A program made the position numbers and the translations under genes. A stretch of DNA of 46,972 nucleotides from an uncultured Oscillospiraceae bacterium. Its GTDB lineage: Bacteria; Bacillota; Clostridia; Oscillospirales; Oscillospiraceae. The stretch spans positions 1-46,972 of the forward strand of contig CANQIO010000010.1 of NCBI GenBank assembly GCA_947624065.1, in the 5' to 3' direction. Under the pieces are notes generated by a model, which searched no databases, was not told where the DNA came from, and worked only from the letters and a program-made list of their open reading frames with translations. Each line of letters begins with the position of its first letter. Position 1 is the first letter of the stretch. This document shows, in pieces, positions 1 to 7,489 of this stretch.

Positions 1-1
1 C

Positions 2-1339
2 GTGGTGTTCATCATCTTCGGCGCGTTTCTGGAGCGCACCGGCATCAGCGATTTCTTCATCAACCTGGCCAACTGCGCGGCGGGCGCCTCCTCCGGCGGA
101 CCTGCCAAGGTGGCCGTCATCTCCTCCGCCCTGTGCGGCATGGTGTCCGGCTCCTCCGTGGGCAACACCGTGACCACCGGCTCGGTCACCATCCCCATGA
201 TGAAAAAGACCGGCTACAAGGGCGAGTTCGCCGGGGCCGTGGAGGCGGCTGCCTCCACCGGCGGGCAGATCATGCCCCCCATCATGGGCGCGGCGGCCTT
301 CCTCATGGCCGAGTACGTGGGCGTGCCCTACTCCAACATCATCGTCCGGGCCATCCTGCCGGCGGTGCTGTATTTCCTGGGCATCTTCATCTGTGTGCAC
401 CTGGAGGCCAGGAAGCTGGGCCTGCGGGGCATCCCCCGCTCGGAGCTGCCCAAGTTCATGGACCTGCTGCCCAAGATCTATCTGCTGCTGCCGCTGGTGC
501 TGCTGGTGTACCTGGTGTCCAGCGGCACCCGCACCATGGCCTTCTCCGCGGCCGTGTCCATCGTGGCGGCCATCATAGTGAGCCTGTTCGACAAGGCCCA
601 CCGCATGACGCCGCTGGCCATCTTCGACGCCCTGGCAGCCGGCGCCAAGAGCTGCATCACCGTGGCCGCCGCCTGCGGCATGGCCGGCGTCATCTCCGGG
701 TGCATCAACATGACGGGCCTGGCCTCCAAGCTGATCACCGCCATCGTGTCCATCTCCGGCGGGCACCTGATCGTGGCGCTGTTTTTGACCATGCTGTGCT
801 GCATCGTGCTGGGCATGGGCGTGCCCACCACCGCCAACTACTGCATCATGGCCTCCACCTGCGCCCCCATCCTGATCCAGATGGGCATCGACAAAATGGC
901 GGCTCACTTCTTCGTGTTCTACTTCGGCATCGTGGCGGACATCACCCCGCCGGTGGCCCTGGCGGCTTACGCCGGCTCCGCCATCGCCAAGGCCCCGCCC
1001 ATGAAGACCGCCTTCAACGCCACCAAGCTGGCCATCGCCGCCTTCGTGGTGCCCTATATCCTCGCCCTGAACCCGGCCATGGTGCTGGTGGACACCACCG
1101 CCTTCGAGGTGGTCCAGGTGGCCGTCACCTCCGTGCTGGGCATCGTGGCCCTGGGCATCGGCCTGCAGGGATATCTGAAGGGCAGCGTGCCCTGGCCGCT
1201 GCGCATCGTGGCCCTGGCCGCGGGCCTGTTCCTGGTCTATCCGGGCACCGTCAGCGACCTGGTGGGCCTGGCCGTGGTGGTGGGCATCTTCCTGTTCCAG
1301 ACCTTCGTCCACAAAAAGGATCAGCCCGCCGCGGCATGA
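2..1339 (+). CDS. TRAP transporter fused permease (4TM/12TM type), 3' part
   Basis: This is the C-terminal 445 residues of a TRAP transporter large permease; the true start lies before the window. TRAP systems use a sodium gradient and an extracytoplasmic receptor to import organic acids. The whole fragment is strings of hydrophobic segments. The GGQIMPPIMGAAAF stretch and the GMGVPTTANY motif near residue 275 are typical of the fused DctQM-like permeases that pair with TAXI-type receptors. The C-terminus adds several extra helices. The receptor gene would be expected just upstream, outside the window. A strong terminator follows the stop codon, so it is probably transcribed separately from the kinase operon, but its position suggests that it imports the substrate of that operon. 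The substrate cannot be read from the sequence. Confidence 0.9.
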   Translation: MVFIIFGAFLERTGISDFFINLANCAAGASSGGPAKVAVISSALCGMVSGSSVGNTVTTGSVTIPMMKKTGYKGEFAGAVEAAASTGGQIMPPIMGAAAFLMAEYVGVPYSNIIVRAILPAVLYFLGIFICVHLEARKLGLRGIPRSELPKFMDLLPKIYLLLPLVLLVYLVSSGTRTMAFSAAVSIVAAIIVSLFDKAHRMTPLAIFDALAAGAKSCITVAAACGMAGVISGCINMTGLASKLITAIVSISGGHLIVALFLTMLCCIVLGMGVPTTANYCIMASTCAPILIQMGIDKMAAHFFVFYFGIVADITPPVALAAYAGSAIAKAPPMKTAFNATKLAIAAFVVPYILALNPAMVLVDTTAFEVVQVAVTSVLGIVALGIGLQGYLKGSVPWPLRIVALAAGLFLVYPGTVSDLVGLAVVVGIFLFQTFVHKKDQPAAA

Positions 1340-1371
1340 CACGCCGCCGCAGGGGTCCAGCATACGAGCAA

Positions 1372-1415
1372 CCGCGCTCACCGGTCTCCGGACCGGCGGG
1401 CGCGGCCTCTTTTTT
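1372..1415 (+). terminator. Rho-independent terminator after TRAP permease
   Basis: A two-part stem: CCGCGC at 1372-1377 pairs with GCGCGG at 1400-1405. Inside it CCGGTC (1381-1386) pairs with GACCGG (1391-1396) around a TCCG tetraloop. A T-rich run follows at 1408-1415. Confidence 0.85.
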
Positions 1416-1611
1416 GGTGCCTCCCGCGGCCGGGAGGGATTGACATAAGTTCACAAAACCGGCCCTTCCGTGTTCCCCGCCTTTTGTCGGTATCCATCGA
1501 AAAAATACCATTAATTTCCTATTTGTTTCATATTAATACAGTTCTTTCTCCCTTTCCGGAAAAAGAAATTCAAATCGTTTCAAATTAGCACATTTTCTCC
1601 TGTATCCTTGG
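1416..1611 (+). other. AT-rich regulatory gap before the catabolic operon
   Basis: No gene is visible between the TRAP terminator and the operon promoter. The base composition turns AT-rich from about 1500. It holds a 10-bp palindrome TTTCCGGAAA at 1554-1563 and a direct repeat TCAAAT-N4-TCAAAT at about 1570-1585, both within 60 bp upstream of the putative -35 box. They are candidate operator sites for the PrpR-type regulator encoded at 13068-14855. This is inference; there is no known consensus to match. Confidence 0.4.
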
Positions 1612-1640
1612 TTGTGACTGGGGGCCATCGCGGATAAAAT
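1612..1640 (+). promoter_or_regulatory. Putative sigma-A promoter of the acid-sugar operon
   Basis: TTGTGA (1612-1617), 17-nt spacer, TAAAAT (1635-1640). The predicted start near 1647 gives a leader of about 40 nt before the kinase ATG. No -24/-12 sigma-54 element is visible in the gap. Confidence 0.6.
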
Positions 1641-1687
1641 GTACAAAAAGAAATCTGAAGTCTATTCCATATATGGGAGTTTTGCAG

Positions 1688-2947
1688 ATGGTTCGCCTAA
1701 TGATCGTTGCGGATGATTTCACCGGCGCACTGGACAGCGGCGTCAAGTTTGCCGCGCACGGTGCCAGGACTCTGGTGGTCGTCGGCATGCCGGCCACCTT
1801 CTCCCCCGACGCGGAGGTGCTGGTGGTGGACGCCGAGACGCGCCACCTGGCCCCGGAGCGGGCCTATGAGATCATCGGGACGCTGACCGCCGGCGCCATC
1901 GCCGCCGGTATCCCCTACATATATAAAAAGACCGATTCCGCCCTGCGGGGCAACGTGGGCGCGGAACTGACGGCGCTTCTGAAGGCCAGCGGCGCCCGGC
2001 AGCTCCCCTTCCTGCCTGCCTTTCCGCAGGTGGGACGCACCACCGTCGACGGCATCCACCGCAGCAATGGCACGCCGGTGGCCGAGAGCGTGTTCGGCCG
2101 CGATCCCTTCGAGCCGGTGCGCCACTCCTCCGTGACGGAGCTCATCGGCGAGCAGAGCGACGTGCCGGCCCACAGCTTTCCGGCTCTGGGTCCCCGCGAC
2201 CAGGTCCCCGATCAGGAGGGCATCCTGGTATTCGACGGCGAGCGGGCGGAGGACCTGGTATCCACCGGAGAGCGGCTGCTGGCCGCGGGCATGCTCCGGG
2301 TGGCGGCTGGATGCGCCGGCTTTGCCGCGGTGCTGCCCCGGCTGCTGGGCTTCGGCACCGCCGGCGCGGCGGAGGGGCCCGCTCTGGACCCCCGCATGCT
2401 GGTGGTCTGCGGCAGCGTGAACCCCATCACCGCCGCGCAGATCCGTTACGCCGAGGCGCACGGCTTCCAGCGCATCCAGCCCACCCCCCAACAGAAGCTG
2501 GAACCTGACTATTGGGACACGCCGGACGGCGCCCAGGCCATGGACGACATCCGCCGCCAGCTGCGCCAGAGCCCCCGGCTCATCATCGACACCAACGAGC
2601 CCGACGGCAACAGCCTGACCGCCGGATATGCCGCCTCCCTTGGCCTGACCACCCAGGACGTGCGGGTGCGGGTGGCCAAGAGCTTCGGCCGGATCGTGGG
2701 AGAGCTGTTCACCGATCCCGCCCTGGGTACGCTGTTCATCACCGGCGGCGACACGCTCCTGCAGTGCATGCAGGCCATGGGCGTCAGCCAGATGGAGCCA
2801 GTGTGCGAGCTGGACTCCGGCGTGGTGCTGTCCCGGTTCACCTACCGCCGGTGCACCCGGTACGTGATCTCCAAGTCCGGCGGCTTTGGCGGCGAGGACC
2901 TGCTGGTCGGACTGGCCGGCCGGCTCGGCTCCCAGCAGACCAACTGA
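1688..2947 (+). CDS. Four-carbon acid sugar kinase family protein (DUF1537)
   Basis: ATP-dependent kinase of the DUF1537 family, whose characterised members phosphorylate D-threonate, D- or L-erythronate and related four-carbon acid sugars in the cytoplasm. The N-terminal domain opens with VADDFTGALDSG (residues 8-19) and has the KKTDSALRG substrate motif at 80-88. The C-terminal nucleotide domain has ITGGDT near 350 and SKSGGFG near 395. At 419 aa it is normal length for the family. ATG 1688 is chosen over ATG 1673 because GGGAG at 1675-1679 sits 8 nt before it. It is the first gene of the operon, and the PdxA-like dehydrogenase four genes on is the usual partner that oxidises the phosphorylated product. 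Exact substrate unknown. Confidence 0.9.
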   Translation: MVRLMIVADDFTGALDSGVKFAAHGARTLVVVGMPATFSPDAEVLVVDAETRHLAPERAYEIIGTLTAGAIAAGIPYIYKKTDSALRGNVGAELTALLKASGARQLPFLPAFPQVGRTTVDGIHRSNGTPVAESVFGRDPFEPVRHSSVTELIGEQSDVPAHSFPALGPRDQVPDQEGILVFDGERAEDLVSTGERLLAAGMLRVAAGCAGFAAVLPRLLGFGTAGAAEGPALDPRMLVVCGSVNPITAAQIRYAEAHGFQRIQPTPQQKLEPDYWDTPDGAQAMDDIRRQLRQSPRLIIDTNEPDGNSLTAGYAASLGLTTQDVRVRVAKSFGRIVGELFTDPALGTLFITGGDTLLQCMQAMGVSQMEPVCELDSGVVLSRFTYRRCTRYVISKSGGFGGEDLLVGLAGRLGSQQTN

Positions 2948-2988
2948 GACGAAAAAATAATTAATTATATTATATGGAGGTAACCGCA

Positions 2989-4149
2989 ATGACTTATCCC
3001 ACGCTCCCCGGCCTGACTTACGACGGCCAGCTGTACCGCAACGAGGAAATGGGCACCGTGGAGGCCGTCATCCCTCCCGGGATCCACCCCACCTGCCACT
3101 CTCCCGCCACCCTGGAGCTGCCCAACGGCGACCTGCTGTGCTGCTGGTTCGCCGGCACCTATGAGGGCAGCGCCGACGTGCACATCGTCTGCGCCCGTCT
3201 GCCCAAGGGCGAGACCAAGTGGAGCGAGCCGGTGGACATCTCCGGCGATCCCACCCGCAGCGAGCAGAACCCCTCCCTGTTCTACGGCCCGGACGGCGCC
3301 GTGTGGGCCATGTACACCGCCCAGAAGGACCGGGAGGCCGGCAAGGACAATATGCAGTTCACCTCCCAGGTCCGCGTGCAGAAGAGCTTCGACGGCGGCC
3401 TGACCTGGGGCCCCTATGAGACCATGTTCCCCCGGGAGGGCACCTTCTGCCGCCAGGCCATCCAGGTGCTGTCCAACGGCCGGTGGATCTTCGGCAACTG
3501 GATCTGCACCGACTCTGTGGACGGCCTGTCCGGCGACCCCACCGCCTTCCAGATCTCCGACGACCAGGGCAAGACCTGGCGCCAGGTGGATATGCCCAAG
3601 TCCAACGGCCGCGTGCACGCCAACGTGGTGGAGCTGGAGAACGGCCATCTGGTGGCCTTCATGCGGGACCGCGAGGCGGCCAACATCTACCGCAGCGAGT
3701 CCTTTGACTGGGGCGACTCCTGGACCGAGCCCAAGCCCACTCCCCTGCCCAACAACAACTCCTCCATCAGCGCCATCAAGCTCCAGAGCGGCCGCATCGC
3801 CATCGCTCACAACCCCACCTGCACCCCCGAGCCCACCCCCGGCAAGGCCGCTTGGCCCGGACTGCGCTGCCCGGTGGCAGTGGCCCTCAGCGAGGACGGC
3901 GGTCTGACCTTCCCCATGATCCGCTGGATGGAGCGGGGCGAGGGCTTCGTCGGCGACGAGAACAAGACCAACAACAAGCAGTATGAGTATCCCCACATCA
4001 TGCAGAGCGCCGACGGCCGCATCCACCTGACCTACGCCGCCTTCACCCGCAAGGCCATCAAGTACGTCAGCTTCACCGAAGAGGACGTGATGGGCGCCAA
4101 GCGCGAGCGCGTGGGCCTGTACAACCCCACCGCCGCCCAGAGCCGCTGA
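2989..4149 (+). CDS. BNR/Asp-box sialidase-like protein (cytoplasmic)
   Basis: A 386-residue beta-propeller of the BNR_2 (sialidase superfamily) type. Four Asp-boxes are visible: SFDGGLTW 133-140, SDDQGKTW 190-197, SFDWGDSW 238-245 and SEDGGLTF 301-308. There is no signal peptide, so it acts inside the cell on an imported substrate. The position of the N-terminal sialidase Arg-Ile-Pro motif reads HSPATLEL (37-44), so the usual first arginine of the carboxylate-binding triad appears to be missing. The call is therefore the fold rather than sialidase activity; a glycoside hydrolase, lyase or isomerase is equally possible. GGAGG at 2976-2980 selects ATG 2989. It lies 41 nt after the kinase in the same operon. 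Confidence 0.75.
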   Translation: MTYPTLPGLTYDGQLYRNEEMGTVEAVIPPGIHPTCHSPATLELPNGDLLCCWFAGTYEGSADVHIVCARLPKGETKWSEPVDISGDPTRSEQNPSLFYGPDGAVWAMYTAQKDREAGKDNMQFTSQVRVQKSFDGGLTWGPYETMFPREGTFCRQAIQVLSNGRWIFGNWICTDSVDGLSGDPTAFQISDDQGKTWRQVDMPKSNGRVHANVVELENGHLVAFMRDREAANIYRSESFDWGDSWTEPKPTPLPNNNSSISAIKLQSGRIAIAHNPTCTPEPTPGKAAWPGLRCPVAVALSEDGGLTFPMIRWMERGEGFVGDENKTNNKQYEYPHIMQSADGRIHLTYAAFTRKAIKYVSFTEEDVMGAKRERVGLYNPTAAQSR

Positions 4150-4174
4150 GAATCTTTCCTAGGAGGACATCCCC

Positions 4175-5335
4175 ATGCTTACTTCCTATAATCTGAAAAC
4201 GCCCCACGCCATCTACGGCGGGGAAAATGCCATGGCAAACATCACCACCATCCTCCAGACCAAGAAGGTCAAGCGGGTGGCCATGTTCACCGATAAGGTC
4301 ATCGAGAGCACCGGCCTGTTCGCCCTGCCCGAGGAGGCCGTGAAGGCCGCCGGCGCGGACTATTACGTGCTGGACGATCTGCCCCCCGAGCCGGCTTACA
4401 CCGCCGTGCAGAAGGTGGTCGACCAGTTCAAGCAGAGCGGCGCGGACATGATCGTGGCCTGCGGCGGCGGCAGCGTGCTGGACGCGGCCAAGCTGGCCAG
4501 CGTGCTGGTCACCGACGAGTACGGCGTCAAGGAGCTGCTGGACGATCCCGGCCGGGCCCAGAAGTGCGTGCCCATCATCCTGATCCCCACCACCGCCGGC
4601 ACCGGCGCCGAGGTCACCCCCAACGCCATCGTGGCCGTGCCCGAGCGTGAGCTGAAGGTGGGCATCGTCAACGAGAACATGATCGCCGACTACGTGATCC
4701 TGGACGCCCGGATGATCAAGAACCTGCCCCGGAAGGTGGCCGCCGCCACCGGCGTGGACGCGCTGGCCCACTGCATCGAGTGCTTCACCAGCAACAAGGC
4801 CAACCCCTTCAGCGACCTGTACGCCCTGGAGGGCCTGGATCTGATCCTCAACAACATCATGGACGCCGTCAACGACACCGAGGCCATGGAGGCCAAGAAC
4901 CGCATGCAGATCGCGGCCTATTACGGCGGCCTGGCCATCACCGCCTCCGGCACCACCGCCGTGCACGCGCTGAGCTATCCTCTGGGCGGCAAGTACCACA
5001 TCGCCCACGGCGTGTCCAACGCCATCCTGCTGGCCCCAGTGATGCGCTTCAACGAGCCGGTCTGCCGGGAGAAGTTCGCCCAGGTCTATGACCGCTGCGT
5101 CCACGGGGAAAAGACCTGCCATACCGTGGAGGAGAAGAGCGCCTACATCATCGCCTGGCTGGAGAAGATCGTCAGGGAGCTGGACATCCCCACCAGCCTC
5201 AAGGAGTTCAACGTCCCCGAGGAGGATCTGGAGAGCCTGGTGGCCTCCGGCATGGAGGTGACCCGGCTGCTGGTCAACAACATGCGCGAGGTGACCGCCG
5301 ACGACGCCCGGGCCATCTATCGCGAGATCATGTGA
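4175..5335 (+). CDS. Iron-containing alcohol dehydrogenase family protein
   Basis: NAD(P)-dependent, metal-dependent alcohol dehydrogenase of the Fe-ADH group, 386 aa. The nucleotide-binding GGGSVLDAAK is at 97-106 and TTAGTGAEVTP at 139-149. Predicted metal ligands are all present: D195 and H199 in GVDALAHCIE, H264 in HALSYPLG, and H278 in HIAHGV. AGGAGG at 4161-4166 precedes the ATG by 8 nt. Within the operon it could oxidise the sugar acid alcohol or reduce the aldehyde left by the neighbouring aldolase. Family members act on very different alcohols, so the substrate is not assigned. Confidence 0.9.
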   Translation: MLTSYNLKTPHAIYGGENAMANITTILQTKKVKRVAMFTDKVIESTGLFALPEEAVKAAGADYYVLDDLPPEPAYTAVQKVVDQFKQSGADMIVACGGGSVLDAAKLASVLVTDEYGVKELLDDPGRAQKCVPIILIPTTAGTGAEVTPNAIVAVPERELKVGIVNENMIADYVILDARMIKNLPRKVAAATGVDALAHCIECFTSNKANPFSDLYALEGLDLILNNIMDAVNDTEAMEAKNRMQIAAYYGGLAITASGTTAVHALSYPLGGKYHIAHGVSNAILLAPVMRFNEPVCREKFAQVYDRCVHGEKTCHTVEEKSAYIIAWLEKIVRELDIPTSLKEFNVPEEDLESLVASGMEVTRLLVNNMREVTADDARAIYREIM

Positions 5336-5378
5336 ACCCGAGCCTTTCTCACAACTTTTCTGAAAAGAGGTACAGGCT

Positions 5379-6290
5379 ATGAAGAACTTAGAGATCAAGG
5401 GCATCATCCCGCCGATCGTCACCCCCATGGACCCGGTGGATGAGTCCGTCAATATCCCCGAGCTGCGCAACCAGGTGGAGCGGCAGATCGCCGCCGGCGT
5501 GCACGGCATCTTCCCCTTCGGCACCAACGGCGAGGCCTATATCCTCAGCATGGAGGAGAAGGAGCAGATCCTGGAGGCCACCGTGGACCAGGTCAAGGGC
5601 CGCATCCCCGTCTACGCGGGCACCGGCTGCATCTCCACCCGGGACACTGTGTATCTGAGCAAGCGGGCCCAGCAGCTGGGCGCCGACGCGCTGAGCATCA
5701 TCACCCCCAGCTTCGCCGCCGCCAGCCAGAAGGAGCTGTATGACCACTATGTGGAGGTGGCCAAGCATGTGGACATCCCCATCATCCTCTACAACATCCC
5801 CGCCCGCACCGGCAACAAGCTGCTGCCCGAGACGGTGGCAAAGCTGGCCAAGGACGTGGACGTGATCGTGGGCGCCAAGGACTCCAGCGGCGATCTGGAC
5901 AACCTGATGGCCTATATCCAGGTGACCCGTGACATCGGCAAGGACTTCGCCGTCCTGGCCGGCAACGACGGCAACATCCTCAAGTGCCTGAAGGCCGGCG
6001 GCGCCGGCGGCGTGGCGGGCCGAGCCAACCTGTGGCCCAAGACCATCGCCTCCATCTACGACCACTTCGTGGCCGGCGAGCTGGAGGAGGCGGAGAAGGC
6101 CCAAGAGTCCATCACCCCCTTGGGGCGGGTGTTCAAGTTCGGCAACCCCAACACCATCATCAAGAAGGGCACCGCCCTGCTGGGCTATCCTGTGGGCGAC
6201 TGCCGCAAGCCCTTCAACTATCTGTGCGACGAGGGCATGGAGGAGCTGAAGAAGGTCCTGGCTGAGGCGAAGGCCGCCGGCGTTTGCTGA
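5379..6290 (+). CDS. DapA/NanA-family aldolase (dihydrodipicolinate synthase family)
   Basis: A 303-aa TIM-barrel class I aldolase. The Schiff-base lysine is K167 in GAKDSSGD. The catalytic tyrosine is Y138 in YNIPARTG, and the pyruvate carboxylate loop is GTNGE at 48-52. The family includes DapA, N-acetylneuraminate lyase and 2-keto-3-deoxy-sugar-acid aldolases. This copy sits in a sugar-acid operon away from lysine genes, so a lyase or aldolase giving pyruvate plus an aldehyde is more likely than lysine synthesis. It starts 43 nt after the Fe-ADH with GAGG upstream. The GTNGE loop differs from the GTTGE of DapA. Confidence 0.87.
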   Translation: MKNLEIKGIIPPIVTPMDPVDESVNIPELRNQVERQIAAGVHGIFPFGTNGEAYILSMEEKEQILEATVDQVKGRIPVYAGTGCISTRDTVYLSKRAQQLGADALSIITPSFAAASQKELYDHYVEVAKHVDIPIILYNIPARTGNKLLPETVAKLAKDVDVIVGAKDSSGDLDNLMAYIQVTRDIGKDFAVLAGNDGNILKCLKAGGAGGVAGRANLWPKTIASIYDHFVAGELEEAEKAQESITPLGRVFKFGNPNTIIKKGTALLGYPVGDCRKPFNYLCDEGMEELKKVLAEAKAAGVC

Positions 6291-6317
6291 GAGCGGCATT
6301 CAGGAGGTTTTTACACA

Positions 6318-7400
6318 ATGGCAGACAAACCCATTCTTGGCGTCACCATGGGCGACCCCTTCGGCAACGGCCCGGAGATCTCCGTTCAGGCGTTGGCGGA
6401 CCCGGCGGTCTATGACCGCTGCCGGCCCCTGATCGTGGGCGACGCCAGCTCCATGGAGTACGCCGCCAAGGCCGCCAAGGCGGTCCACGGCATCGACGTG
6501 GCCATCCATCCCATCCACGCAGTGAGCGAGGCCAGCTTCCAGCCCGGCACCATCGACGTGCTGGACCTGGGCCTGGTCAAGCCCGAGGACATCCCCGGCG
6601 ACCCCGCCGCGCCCAAGCCCTTCAAGCTGGGCGCCACCGCTCTGGGCGGCGAGGCGGCCTTCCAGTATGTGAAGAAGGTCATCGAGCTGGCCATGGCGGG
6701 CGAGGTGGACGCCACCGTCACCAACGCTTTGAGCAAGGAAGCCATCAACATGGCCGGGCACCACTTCTCCGGCCACACCGAGATCTACGCCCACTACACC
6801 GGTACCGACAAGTACACCATGATGCTGGCCCACGAGGAGCTGCGGGTGGTGCATGTATCCACCCACGTGTCCCTGCGGGAGGCCTGCGACCGGGTGAAGA
6901 AGCAGCGGGTGCTGGACGTGATCCGCATCGCCAACGAGGGCTGCAAGGCCATCGGCATCGCCCAGCCCAAGATCGCCGTGGCGGGTCTGAACCCCCACTG
7001 CGGGGAGAACGGCATGTTCGGCCGGGAGGAGATCGAGGAGATCCAGCCCGCCATCGACCAGGCCATGGCCGAGGGCATCCTCATCCCCGACGGCAAGCCC
7101 ACGCCCCCCGACTCCGTGTTCTCCAAGGCGCTGGGCGGCTGGTATGACATCGTGGTGTGCATGTATCACGACCAGGGCCACATCCCCCTGAAGGTGAAGG
7201 GCTTCGTGTACAACAAGGCCGAGGGCCACTGGGACGCGGTGGCCGGCGTCAACGTGACGCTGGGCCTGCCCATCATCCGGGCCAGCGTGGACCACGGCAC
7301 CGGCTTCGGCCACGCCGGCAGCGGCACCGCCAACGCCCTGAGTCTGGTCAACGCCATGGACTACGGCATCCGCATGGCCAACGCCAAGAGCAAGAACTGA
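6318..7400 (+). CDS. PdxA-family 4-phospho-acid dehydrogenase (PdxA2-like)
   Basis: A 360-aa NAD- and metal-dependent dehydrogenase of the PdxA family. The three metal histidines of PdxA are conserved: H183 in STHVSL, H227 in NPHCGENG and H284 in MYHDQG. The GHTE motif is at 152-155. The SVDHGTGFGHAG segment near the C-terminus is also conserved. PdxA in B6 synthesis oxidises 4-phosphohydroxy-L-threonine; PdxA2 paralogues next to DUF1537 kinases oxidise and decarboxylate phosphorylated threonate or erythronate to dihydroxyacetone phosphate. The kinase in this operon favours the second role. AGGAGG is present at 6302-6307. Confidence 0.88.
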   Translation: MADKPILGVTMGDPFGNGPEISVQALADPAVYDRCRPLIVGDASSMEYAAKAAKAVHGIDVAIHPIHAVSEASFQPGTIDVLDLGLVKPEDIPGDPAAPKPFKLGATALGGEAAFQYVKKVIELAMAGEVDATVTNALSKEAINMAGHHFSGHTEIYAHYTGTDKYTMMLAHEELRVVHVSTHVSLREACDRVKKQRVLDVIRIANEGCKAIGIAQPKIAVAGLNPHCGENGMFGREEIEEIQPAIDQAMAEGILIPDGKPTPPDSVFSKALGGWYDIVVCMYHDQGHIPLKVKGFVYNKAEGHWDAVAGVNVTLGLPIIRASVDHGTGFGHAGSGTANALSLVNAMDYGIRMANAKSKN

Positions 7401-7417
7401 GACACTTTGATCCTGAC

Positions 7418-7453
7418 CCGCGGGCGGAACGGCCTTCCGTCCCCCGCCCGCGG
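7418..7453 (+). other. Intercistronic hairpin between pdxA-like gene and esterase
   Basis: CCGCGGGCGG (7418-7427) pairs perfectly with CCGCCCGCGG (7444-7453). ACGG/CCGT (7429-7432/7437-7440) forms an inner stem. No T-run follows, so it is more likely an RNA-processing or stability element than a terminator. Confidence 0.6.
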
Positions 7454-7489
7454 ATCATCCCATCCCACCGGCGGAGAGGAGGCGGCAGC

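Noticed and set aside
1440-1470. TTGACA at 1440 as a promoter for the kinase operon
   Set aside because: No acceptable -10 hexamer lies 16-18 nt downstream, and the 1612-1640 pair is better placed.
5379-6290. Assignment as lysine-pathway DapA or as NanA
   Set aside because: The Schiff-base lysine and tyrosine are common to the whole family. The operon lacks lysine genes and lacks nanE/nanK, so only the family-level call is supported.
7157-7489. Upstream in-frame start for the tandem hydrolase inside the pdxA-like gene
   Set aside because: This stretch overlaps the conserved PdxA C-terminus in another frame and has low-complexity Arg/Gly composition; GTG 7490 has a good RBS.
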